Below, piece after piece: positions 22,086 to 33,639 of a DNA stretch of 64,000 nt. Positions within the stretch are counted from its first letter, which is position 1. Each line of letters opens with the position of its first letter. Both the position numbers and the translations under genes were made by a program. The notes beneath the pieces are model-generated. The model ran no database searches, was not told the origin of the DNA, and saw only the letters and a list, made by a program, of their open reading frames with translations. This DNA is from Diphasiastrum complanatum (lineage: Eukaryota > Streptophyta > Lycopodiopsida > Lycopodiales > Lycopodiaceae): positions 62,726,642 to 62,790,641 of the forward strand of contig CM055099.1 of the NCBI GenBank assembly GCA_029204225.1, given 5' to 3'.

Positions 22086-23430
22086 AGTGGTTAAATGATT
22101 TTTTATGGAATAGATTACACTGGCACCTTTAGTCCAGTGGTAAAGCATCAATCTATTTCCACCTTGCTGGCTATAGTTGCTGTAGAAGGTCTAGACATTC
22201 ACCAGATGGATGTCCAGACAACATTCCTTCACGGATATATACAAGAAGACATATTCATTTATCAACCAGAAGGTTACATCCATCAAGGCAAAGAGCATTT
22301 GGTATGTAAATTGCATAAGGCATTATATGGTCTTAAGCAAGCTCCCAAGGCCTGGTATGAAAGAATCAATCACTTCTTGTTTCACTTCTTGTTCTGCAGA
22401 CTCTAATGTATATCTCAAACAAAAAGGTTCAAGCTATGTTATAATAGCAGTATATGTTGATGATTCATTAATTATCAGCTTTCATCAAAATTTGATCTGA
22501 CTGATTTAGGCTCAGTCCATTACGTACTCGGTATGGAGATTCATAGAGATCGTGCAAGTAGAAGAATTATATAAGCCAAGAGTCCTATCTAATCAATGTA
22601 CTTCACAATTATGGCATGTAGGACTGCAAGACACACCTATGGTGTAGGACTGCAAGACACACCTATGGATCCAAGATCTAAGCTGTCCAAAGACATGTGC
22701 CCCAGAACTCAAGCAGATTAGCAAGAAATGTGCAGGTATCCTTATTAGTCCATCATAGGATCTATAATGTATTCTATGGTCTGCACATGACCTAATCTAG
22801 CATATGCAGTAAGCACACTGTCTCAACACATGTCCAATCTAGGCTTATAGCACTGGAAAGCTCTGCAAAGAGTACTGAGGTAAATTCAAACTTCAAAGCA
22901 CTATGCTTTGAGCTACAATGGTAATACAGAAGCTACACTCACACTGACCACCTATTCAGATTCAGACTGATCAGGAGACGTGGATACCAAAAAATCCACA
23001 TCAGGATATATTTGTTTCCTTGCAGGAGGACCCATTTCATGGAACATCAAAAAGCAAAAATGCATTTTATTGTCCTCTACATAATCCGAATATGTTGAAG
23101 CTACATTAGTAGTGAAAGCGATAATTTGGCCAAATAAGCTACTACAGCATCTGCAATTCCCACAGATCGATCCAACAATGCTCCAATGCGATAGTCAGAG
23201 TTGTATAGCTCTATCTCTGAACCCACGTACTCATGCTAGAACTAAACACATATAACTTTAGTTTCATTTTCTTAGAGAGAAAGTTCAGAATAAAGATGTT
23301 GTACTAAGTTACTGTCATATAGACATTATGTTGGCTGATAGTTTGACAAAGCCATTGTCTAGAGATAAACATTCTACCTTAGTAGATATGATAAATCTCA
23401 ATTGTAGTTCAGATTCATAGCAGTAAGCTT
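22086..23430 (+). pseudogene. Copia D: distal RT and RNase H
   Basis: Continuation of the RT interrupted at 12985. Visible: GIDYTGTFSPVVKHQSI (22104-22154), HQMDVQTTFLHGYIQEDIF (22200-22257), LHKALYGLKQAPKAWYERI (22312-22368), active site VYVDDSLII (about 22453-22480), and the RNase H end with ADSLTKPLSRDKHSTLVDM (23336-23392). A 26-base tandem repeat at about 22618-22670 and many stops between 22500 and 23330 disable it. The purine tract AAGGGGGAG follows. Confidence 0.85.
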
Positions 23431-23439
23431 AAGGGGGAG

Positions 23440-24661
<1,222 letters not shown>

Positions 24662-27240
24662 GAAGTCCTAGAAGCCGCTAAAGCAGCAGTCGAAGTTCCT
24701 TTTCCTTCTATATTACAAGCAGATCCAAGAACAAATGTTAATACACAATTGCACCATTGTGAAGAACCTATCCAGATGATAGAACCAGAAGCACTACAAA
24801 TGGAACTGATCATGAATATGCTATCTAGTAAGATGGATATTACACTAGAAAAATTTCTTAAGCCAGTGCCAGAAGCAAAAGAGGTATTAGCAGAAAGATT
24901 GACTCAGATGAAATCACCAGTTCGTCAAAAGCCACTTTTTTGTGTCGAGTCTGAAGAATCAAACAAAGTACTCAATGTGGGAGCAGCTTGGGAAAGTGAG
25001 TAGAAAAACATCACCCTACCAATACAACATAGACAGTTTAGTAAAGAAGCAGCCGTGATTGATGGAGGTTCAGGAGTTAATTTGATTTCAACCAAGCTAT
25101 GTGCAAAATGGGAACTTACCAAGCTGAATCCTGCCACTTTTGTCATTAAGCTAGCTGATCAAACCGTCCAAGAGGAATGGTTAAAGCTGTACCTGTTAAA
25201 ATAGCTGGAGTGTAGTATGTCATTACTTTTGTAGTAATGGACTTACTTGACTCACCAAATGTATATCGAGTTTTATCGGGACGTCCATGGTTACGAGTTG
25301 CACAAGTAATTCATAACTGGGGTACCGGCAAAATTACTTTTGAGAATCGTGAGCATGCGGTCAAAGTAGATCCAATCACTTGGACTATCAAGCTAGTAGT
25401 CCAAAGAGGAGATGATGATTCATCAACAAAAGATCATACCTATGATTGACAAGTTAAGACTTGGGAGTTCATTATGACTCTCAAACCGACACTGTCAATT
25501 GGAATCAAGCTCTTGCAATAGTGGATTGTACAACAGGCTATATGTGTCAACATTATAATCAATCCGAATTGAGCGAAATTTTCTTACTTGAAACTTTGGA
25601 CACGCCGATCTCTTTTCCATTGAATATAATGAATCTAGCGTGGATATCAACTGAACCAAATCTGATTGAAGATGATCTAATACATGTTAGTCATGCATTG
25701 ACTTACGATGGAGAGGCAGAACTTATGGATGAACAGATCCTCAATCATATGGATCCTACAAGATATGGAGTTTGAGATATTCTAGATGAACCAACAATAA
25801 AACCGTCAAAAGTAGTTATATTGAAGGAAGACAATACGACAAGACCTATAACAAAGAAACAAGCTAAGCAACACTATAATACGGTCCTAAAATGAAAAAA
25901 ATCATCTCAAAAAGTTGATTCAAAGAATGTACTACCTTTATTGGATAAAGGAAAAGAGAAGGTCAAAGATGATACTTCAAGTAGAAGTTCTCGTAGGAAA
26001 TCACCATCAAGGAAGTTGTCACCTTCAAAGAAGAGCATGTCTTCAAGAAAGTCCTCACCTCCACAATCAATTCCTGCCAAGAAAGCTAAACGAAGATCAC
26101 AGATCAACCCTTATGAGAAGGACCATTTAGAAGAAGTCTAGCATGATATGCCATAACATTTTAAATGTTATACTTTGGACGATGTGGTGATTATGTTACC
26201 AAAAGCTCATTGTGAACCTGAAGAAAAAGAACCATAAAGCAGGGAGGTTTACGATGGAGCAGCCAGGACTCAACCTATGTATCTTACTAAACCAGGAGAG
26301 CCAGAAAAGATTGTCCAAGTTGGAGTGCAACTTACTCTCGAATAATTTCAAGCGTCAAGGAGGTTATTGATCAAATATCAAGACTATTTTTCTTGGATGT
26401 ACAAGGATCTCAAGGGGATTCCTACCTCGGTTATTGAGCATACGATACCCTTAATGCTTGATGCAGTTCCAAAGGTCACAAGATTTTATCGCTGTAATTC
26501 AAGCATTATGTATCTTATAACAAAAGAGCTACAAAGACTACTTGAAGCTGATTTCATTTTAAATCGAACATACTGGGTTTCGCCAATTGTTGTCGTTCCA
26601 AAGAAGAATGGAAAGATGAGAATTTGTGTGAATCTCAAAGCTTTGAACAAAGTGATGCAAAAGGATCACTTTCCATTACCTTTTACTGAAAGCATATTGG
26701 ACCGTCTTGCTGGAGCGAAAGCGTACAATTTTCTAGATGGATTTAGTGGTTACAACCAAGTTAAGATAGCACCTACGGATCGTCACAAAACAGCTTTTGC
26801 AACAGAATGGAAAACTTATGCTTATAAAGTCATGTCGTTTGGACTTTGTAATGCACCTAGTTCATTTCAAAGAGTAATGCAGTTTGCCTTTAAGGATTAC
26901 TTGCAGAACTTCCTTGAAATCTACTTGCATGATCTCGGAGTCCATATAGTGCAGATACAGACCACTTGGATCATTTGGAGAAAGTATTTGAATGTTGTCG
27001 CAAATACCAAATCTCCTTAAATCCAGAGGTGTCAAATTTGAGTCACTCATGGAGTTGTCCTTGGACATGTGATATCAGGACATGGCATTGCAACGGATTA
27101 TTCCAAAATCAAAGTCATTATCGAGTTACCACCGCCAGGAACAATTTGAGGAGTCTATATGTTTATGGGTCATGCAAATTACTATCAGATATTTATACTA
27201 TTCTTTGCGGAATTAGCAAGACCTATATATTGTAGGAAGA
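24662..27240 (+). pseudogene. Ty3/Gypsy G1 pol: protease and reverse transcriptase
   Basis: Second half of Gypsy G1. A protease-like segment with VIDGGSGVNLIS (about 25056-25091) follows a Glu/Lys-rich linker. The RT frame 26367-27020 shows YWVSPIVVVPKKNGKMRICV (about 26570-26628), LNKVMQKDHFPLPFTESILD, FSGYNQVKIAP and MSFGLCNAPSSFQRVMQ (26830-26883). The catalytic box reads YLHDL (about 26920-26935), with His for the first Asp, so it would be inactive. The frame shifts, and a typical segment with GHGIATDYSKIKVI and FMGHANYYQIF runs on to about 27236. RNase H and integrase are not seen here. Frequent stops. Confidence 0.85.
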
Positions 27241-27682
27241 GCAACGTCAAGAGAATTTGAATCACTATTTTAATCACAGATACCACTTGGCCGAGCAATT
27301 TGGAGGATGTTGCTAAGCTTTTGACACTGAGTTCTTTGAAATCCTTTAAAGTATCAAAGGAGAGCTTTGTCAAAACCAGGAAGAATAAGTGAACGCATCC
27401 AATGAAGTAGCTGAAAGTAAATGAGTCCATTACAAAGGAGGATCTGAAGATAATTCGGATTATGACCGAAACGCTTTCAAGCTATTTCAATTAGACGTAT
27501 AGGAGGAAGCAAGAGCATTGATAGACAAAGAAGTAAAAACAATCCAACTTAGAAGAAGGTAACTTTTGAGGAGAGAGATGAGGACTTACTATTGAATTCA
27601 AAACTATCTAAAGCACTTGTCGATATAAAACCAAAAGATAGAAAGAAGGAGTACAATATTGTTTCAGATATTGGTCTGTTAA
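27241..27682. other. Unrecognised decayed sequence before Copia H
   Basis: Lys/Arg-rich short frames, probably the decayed continuation of Gypsy G1, but no motif can be assigned. The last bases GTTAA adjoin the H 5' LTR and nearly match ATTAA after its 3' LTR. Confidence 0.4.
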
Positions 27683-28499
27683 TGTCAGAAATGCTGAACT
27701 CCTGCAACTTTGTCACAACATGAAAAAGAAACGAAGGTCGAATGAGAACGATTCGTGACAGTCAACATTTCTTGACTCGAAGCACGAATGATTCGCGAAT
27801 CATTCGTGAATCTAAACACACCTCCAGGACCGCAAACCGCAAAGGGACACAAAACGAGAAACTACGAAAGAAATGAAAAGAACGAAAGCAAACGGGAGAT
27901 TACGAAACAAACGAAGAGGAATCTTTCGCGCTGCTAGCTGGCAGCTCAACGGGCTTGGAGTCATAGACTTCACGCCTAACTGAAACGAGTGTCAACGATG
28001 GAGACTAACTAACAAGTTGATTAGCGTTAGCTAGTCTTGTGATTCTACGTTTAGCTATCTTGTAAACTCCACACTGTGGAGACATAAATGATCCTCTCTG
28101 GATCATAAAAAACGTGTGAAAAAGAAGAGAAGAGATAGATCTGTAAGAGACGGAGAGAGACGTAGCGAGTAGAGCAGAAAGGTAAAAATACTAGAGTTGT
28201 GCATGAAAGTCTGCCAACGAGCAGAACACAGCGAAAGAGTAGAGTGTCACTCCGCCAACGAGTGAGACACTGATGATCTTGTTCTAAAATTATACTGATA
28301 ATACATTCGCTCTATTCTCGTACATTTCCTTGTCTTGTGCTGTGTGTCTTGATTGCTAGAATAAAATATTTTCTGTGATGTCTAGTCGAGTGTCTAGGAT
28401 CCTGTAAAAGCTTATGCGCAAAAGAAAAATTCAAAGACACAAAATCGTTCGCGAATAAGAAAAAAAAGATGAAAACCAAACAGTCTCGCTTCCGCGACA
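27683..28499 (+). repeat. 5' LTR of Copia H
   Basis: 817 bases, TGTCAGAAATG to CGCGACA. It contains a perfect 26-base palindrome at 27783-27808 centred on ATTCGCGAAT. The partner is at 37976-38794. Confidence 0.92.
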
Positions 28500-28511
28500 T
28501 GGTATCAGAAC
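28500..28511 (+). promoter_or_regulatory. Primer-binding site of Copia H
   Basis: TGGTATCAGAAC directly after the LTR, one change from the initiator-tRNA-Met site TGGTATCAGAGC. Confidence 0.85.
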
Positions 28512-28541
28512 AGACATGTTGTCACTACTGACATCCCAGCA

Positions 28542-28907
28542 GTGATTCTACTAGCTACAACAATCCAGACAAGAGTGGCAATCAGTCTTGATGGCGCTAA
28601 TTACAAAATCTGGAAATTCAAAATCAAAATGTTTTTAAAGGACGAAGGCATCTGGCCGGTGACCGAGCTCTCAGAGGTGCAGCCTCTAGAGGGAGACCCA
28701 AGGAGAGCTGAATGGATCAGAAAGAATGAGCGCACAATGGAAATCATTGTTTTGTCCATAAATGAGGATCTACTCATGCATATTGAAGACTGCGAAAGCA
28801 GCCATGCAGCATGGGAAAGATTAAAATAGAAGTATGAAGTGAGGACTACAGCTTCTGTCATGCACCTTCACAATTAGCTGCAATCCATACGGTGGGATGG
28901 CAACCAA
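28542..28907 (+). pseudogene. Copia H gag N-terminal part
   Basis: The frame reads through LDGANYKIWKFKIKMFLKDE (28590-28649), the usual UBN2-type Copia gag start, and the conserved SHAAWERLK (28801-28827). No ATG lies in frame near the start; an ATG at 28516 is out of frame, so the start may be lost. Stops at about 28827 (TAG) and 28875 (TAG) separate it from the long frame at 28908. Gag would form the particle. Confidence 0.85.
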
Positions 28908-30797
28908 TTGGATCAGCACGTTGAGAAGATCATAACAATCTTCGCTCAACTCGTTGCATCAGGACAGGAGCACCAGGTCCCAGCACCACAGCAGCTGATG
29001 TACTTCATGAAATCTCTACCGACATCCTATCAACCACTGAGAATGCTCATACTGAGTCTACCAGATATGACATTTGACAAAGCAGTCAGTCTTGTCGCTG
29101 ATGAGAGACTGATGAGAGATGAAGGAGAGGGAAGTAGTGATAAAGAGAAAGCTCTCTTCACAAAAGGAAAGAAGAAAAACAAAAACAAGCCAAGATTTGA
29201 GAAGAGGAAGTCCTCGAATCAGCAATCTTCTTCCTGCGATCACTGCCACAAACCAAGCCATACGGCCAACAACTGCTGGTTCAATCCAACAATACCTTGC
29301 ATGCATTGCAAGAAGAAAGGACATTCTACATACGATTGCAGATTCAACCCAAAAAGAAAAAACAAAGCTGAAAAGGCAAACATTGTAGAGTCATCTAAGA
29401 ATGTAGAAAGAGGTGACAAAGCTTTCACGATACTCGATGAAGCTTCAACAAGCTACTCTAAACATGACTACGATGTGGTCATCGATTCAGGAGCAACATC
29501 ACACATAACTTGCAACAAGAAGATCTTGATTAACTTTCGTGAACTCAAAAATGGTAGAGCAGTGATTCTAGGCGATGGAAGCAAACATGATGTCAAAGGC
29601 ATCGACACTCTACAGCTACGAATAGTCTCAGGCCAAGCAAAGCTGCAGGGAGCACTCTATGTGCCCTCACTCAGAAAAGATCTGCTATCTGTCTCCAAGA
29701 TGGCAAATCTAGACATACGAGTTTTGTTCGACGGCAACACTTGCCGCATGATTGAAAAGACAACAAGCAAGCTGTTGACGGTCGGATGCAAAGAAGGAAA
29801 CCTCTACCAGGCCAAAATAATCATCAACTCTGATAGCATATTAAATGCTTCAGAAAATGAAGATCAACTCTGGCTTAGGAGAATGTATCATCTGAACATG
29901 CGGAGCCTGTATGACATGAGCAGAAAAGACATTGTCACAAGTCTCAAGATTTCAAGGCCCAAAACTAAGTTCTGTGAATCTTGTCAGAAAGGCAAGCAAC
30001 ATCGGAATCCATTCACACATGAGGGAAGGAGAGCCAAGGAAGTTCTTGAGCTCGTCCACTCTGATGTCTGTGGACCAATGAAAACAGATTCGCTCTCAGG
30101 TTTGAGATACTTTCTGACATTCATAGATGATTACAGCCGGATGACCACGATCTACTACTTGAAGAAGAAATCCAAAGTGTTTGATTCCTTCAAGAATTTC
30201 GTGGCATTTGCAGAGCGACACACCTCGAAAAAGATACAGATCCTTAGATCTGACAAAGGAGGTGAATACAAAAGCACAGAATTCTCCAAATTCTGCGAAG
30301 AACAGGGGATCAAACGCCAGTTCACTCCTGCATACACACCAAAATACAACAATGTGGCAGAAAGAAAAAACAGAATGCTAGTCGAAGGAGCCAGATGCAT
30401 GATTGCACAGGCTCAATTGCCAGGTGAATTTTGGGCTGAGGCGATAGTTGCAGCTGTACACCTACAGAACAGATCTACAACGATAGCGCTGGAAAACAAA
30501 ACACCATACAAAATGTGGACAGGCAGAAAGCCTGATATGTCATACGTACGAGTGTTTGGATGTGCAGCATACAAGCACATTCCAAAGGAAAAGAGAAACA
30601 AGCTCGATGACAAATCTAAGCAAACAATCATGGTTGGCTACTCGAACGGAACACATGTGTACAGGCTCTACGATCCAACCACAAAGAAGGTTGTTTCGAG
30701 CAGAGATGTGAATTTCGATGAGTCCACATTCCCTGGACTGAAAGACGAAAGAGGCCATGAGATCTTCACACTGTTTCTCATTCAAGAGGGAGATTGA
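28908..30797 (+). pseudogene. Copia H gag C-terminus, protease and integrase, 629 codons open
   Basis: Longest open frame of the window. In order: gag with MTFDKAVSLVADERLMRD; paired zinc knuckles CDHCHKPSHTANNC (about 29238-29279) and CMHCKKKGHSTYDC (29299-29340); protease VVIDSGATSHIT (about 29476-29511) with the D-S-G catalytic motif; GAG-pre-integrase WLRRMYHLNMRSLYDM with CESCQKGKQHRNPF (His-Cys zinc site; the usual HxxLGH His partly changed to Tyr-His); integrase core with HSDVCGPM, FLTFIDDYSRM, RSDKGGEYKSTEF and AERKNRMLVEGAR, so the D, D and E catalytic residues are present. FWAEAIVAAVHLQNRS and VFGCAAYKHIPKEKR follow. It ends at a TGA (30795) before the RT linker. The element lacks a usable gag start, so I class it as a pseudogene. 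Confidence 0.9.
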
Positions 30798-31102
30798 GGA
30801 CAGACATCAAATCAGAATGCAAAGCCACAGACTCCAGAGCAGGAGGAAGGAGAGGACCAACCCCACGAATAACAAACATTCAAACAATGACAAAACGAAT
30901 CTCGAAGGTCAACGAGACAAAGAAGACCTCCAGATCGCTACTCTGACAATCTTCAATGGAGCAAAGATACGCAGTTTGAATACTGCAGCTTCACAGAAGA
31001 GCCAGCAACATATCAAGATTCTATCCAGAGTCCAGAGAGAGAATTCTGGAAGCAGGCGATGTCGGAGGAGATCGAGTCGATGAGGCGAAACGAGGCATGG
31101 AC
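30798..31102 (+). pseudogene. Copia H linker and start of RT
   Basis: After the stop at 30797 the linker continues in shifted frames: SRRSTRQRRPPDRY (about 30900-30942), EEPATYQDSIQSPEREFW (about 30998-31050) and EEIESMRRNEAWT (31062-31102). This is the canonical Copia junction into RT. It is cut by element I, and the RT continues at 36502 after the TGGAC duplication. Confidence 0.85.
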
Positions 31103-31546
31103 TGTCATGTGCCAAATCTAAGCAAATAGCAATTACAATGGAAGTAAAGCTAAGAGCAACAAAAGTACAAAGCATTCAAGATAGCATATCCATAGAAAGC
31201 TAGAAACAATGAGATCTCAATGGAATCACATTAGTAATGAAAAGAAGAGTACAAAGAAATATGAATGAGCATGGATTCATGTAGATAGGACACATGAGAC
31301 CTAGCAATGGAGATCCCTATGGCTCACATTCACAAGGAAGCTAGAAGCTCTCACTTGCAAATGACCCAAAAGATTCACAAATTGATGTCTCTTGTCTAGT
31401 TATAGACAATGCTCCTACTTAATTAAACTTAACTATCTTGAGGGATAGTTAGCCCTTGTTAAGTACTAGCTCCTTTTGGGCCTACAAAGCTTACAATGGA
31501 CATTATTTTGCCTTGACAAGCACTGATGTACTAAAAGTACATGACA
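31103..31546 (-). repeat. 3' LTR of element I
   Basis: 444 bases, starts TGTCATGTGCC and ends GTACATGACA on the plus strand. It matches 35965-36496 except for about 20 substitutions and an 88-base segment missing here near 31467. The polypurine tract complement CTCCCCC follows at 31547. Confidence 0.93.
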
Positions 31547-31857
31547 CTCCCCCTAATTAAACATTTTTGTCCTCAAAAATGAAGACAAAATTTTTTGTCT
31601 GATCAACTTGATCGCCTTGGTTAAGTAGTCATGACTAAGGATGTGTCGTCCAAAAAATAATAATTTATTGCCTCATTACAGATCCAAGGCTGTCGAATTG
31701 AATTCATTTTACTAACTTCAGACTGTAATCCTTGTTCCCATGGAGGAAAAATTGATGGTCGAAGAAGAGTTTGATGAAGCACCATATTGCTTATTGTATC
31801 CCAAATCGTAATATCCCCTTTTGTCTGCTTCTTCGGCATCATGACAAATTGGATGGT

Positions 31858-32530
31858 CTATCTTTGAACCACAAACTGGAAACTGTGATATAATGGATCT
31901 TTGATTGTTTGTCCCGTCCCATAGCTAGGACAAATTCCAGTTTGTATCATACAAGTTTCATCACATTTCGTTGTGCACTCTATATTGAATGTGAAACATT
32001 CATACATATCAGTTGTATCCTTGTCTGTTAATCCCATTTCACAAGATGTTTCAGACAAGTTTTCTGGTTGAATGTGATGTGATAATTCTGGAGATCTCAA
32101 GGAAGATAGGGTACTTGAGTGATTTGCCTCATTGACAACTTCTTTGCCTGAATTGGCCCTTGTACTACTCAATTGAAGATCCATATTGAAAACAAAAATA
32201 TTGTTCTCATAGTCCTCAACTGATTTTCGATGTCCTTGCATTGACATTGTATTTGCAATTGGAATTTTCTGGGTCGATTCAAATTGGGAATTACATTTAT
32301 GCCGGTCTTGTGTACATTCTATAGCACTGCATAAATGTTGATTGCCCATTTCCCATGAATTCAATGGAGAATCAAGAGCTGTTGATGAAGTTGGCTAATC
32401 CATTTGTTGAATAGGCTTTTCCATTATTGGTAACTGCTTTTCCTCGTCAAATTGCACTTCTGGTTCATCCTCTGATGATCTTGATGAAGAATCATCAGAT
32501 TCACTTGAATTCGTTTCCTGCATTGGATTG
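31858..32530 (-). pseudogene. Element I cargo frame, C-terminal part, function unknown
   Basis: Frame from the acidic SESDDSSSRSSEDEPEVQF stretch (about 32500-32440) through one stop near 32397 into MNSWEMGNQHLCSAIECTQD (from 32364) and down to 31858. The C-terminus has six cysteines within about 30 residues (CFTFNIECTTKCDETCMIQT, then GICPSYG), an arrangement that could bind metal or form disulphides but matches no motif I recognise. It is separated from the 3' LTR by about 310 bases and the polypurine tract. Confidence 0.5.
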
Positions 32531-33087
32531 ATCTTCCATACCAGATATTTCCTCTTGATCACTACCATTTTGATTTCCAAGGCATGATTGTAGCAAGTTC
32601 CCAATGTTGACTGTTCCTTCGGAATCAATATCAATGTGCTCTCCTTGATTTGAGTCTTGACTTCCACTATCAGATTGTTCATCATCCTCAAAATGTTGGA
32701 TCCTTGAAGCTTCACCTCTTGGTTGGACATTTTGATGAACATTCGTTGGCACACCTCTGGCTGCTATAGATTGTTGTGCTCGTTGTTCCAATGTTCCCTT
32801 GTGATTTCTAAGTCTAACCAGATATCCATTATGACGATGTAATACATGTTTTCCCTTGTCCATTTCAATTCTCCAGACATCTTGAGAAGATGTTACATTT
32901 TGTGATGGATACGATAGTTGGAACGATGTACATGGCTCATTACCTCTTTGATCAGCTCCCGCAATTTTGTCTTGTCCACCAGCTAGGCTAGCAAACAATC
33001 TTTCCCATTTCACCTTGTCAGCTTGCCGATATTGTTTCATTTTCTGCAGCATTCCAACTATCAGATCTTGTGTGGCCTGCAGTTTAC
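32501..33087 (-). pseudogene. Element I cargo frame, middle part, function unknown
   Basis: Open frame of about 195 codons on the minus strand, with first Met at 33052. The start reads ILSKLQATQDLIVGML (about 33095-33045) then KQYRQADKVKWERLFASLAG, likely a helical or coiled-coil segment reminiscent in tone of gag capsids but not matching a family I know. It becomes Gln/Asn/Asp/Ser-rich (FEDDEQSDSGSQDSNQGEHI). It ends near 32501, where another frame with the SESDDSSSRSSEDEPE stretch takes over. No catalytic motif seen. Confidence 0.55.
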
Positions 33088-33633
33088 TTAATATGTTCCT
33101 TGTTGGTTCGAAACCTGCATTTCTTCCATCATTTCTTCAATAGGACTCAACTGTCCATTGAACAATAGTAATGATGAACCACAATGGGTATGAGGAGTGG
33201 CATTATTGATTGTGCTATTCTGTATGCAACGTCGTTGCACAGGAGATGACGATTGTTGAAGTTGGCATGTAGAACTCATGTACCGCAGTGCGTGCTCATC
33301 ACCTTGTGAATTGCGATGATATTTTGATTGTCGTGAATATAGCTCATCATCACTGTCACTACTATAAAAACCACCATCAATATTAGATTGATTTGACTGG
33401 TGTAGCTCACAGTTTTTATTTTGGTCAAAATAGTTTTCATCATCACTCAAACAGTCTCCATATGAGTCGTCTTGCTCATATTGATTTGAATTATTGTCAT
33501 TGTGCTCTCCATTCTGATAATATTGATCTAAAATACCGTCATTTTGCTCCTTGTATCGATAATCACAATATGATTGGTCATCCCATCTAGATTGATTATC
33601 AAATTCCACCTTGTAATCAGAATCAGAATCCAT
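33088..33633 (-). pseudogene. Element I cargo frame, N-terminal part, function unknown
   Basis: Minus-strand frame of 181 codons starting MDSDSDYKVEFDNQ. It is very rich in Asp, Asn, Gln, Ser and Tyr (for example a YCDYRYKEQNDG stretch and SSDSDDELYSRQSK), suggesting a disordered acidic protein. It has no zinc knuckle, signal peptide or membrane segment that I can see. It lies about 2.3 kb after the primer site, where gag would stand. At about 33115 a one-base shift would carry it into the next frame, so it is probably the first third of a longer protein broken by a frameshift. A gag of an unfamiliar kind or a captured host gene are both possible. Confidence 0.6.
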
Positions 33634-33639
33634 TTTGAC

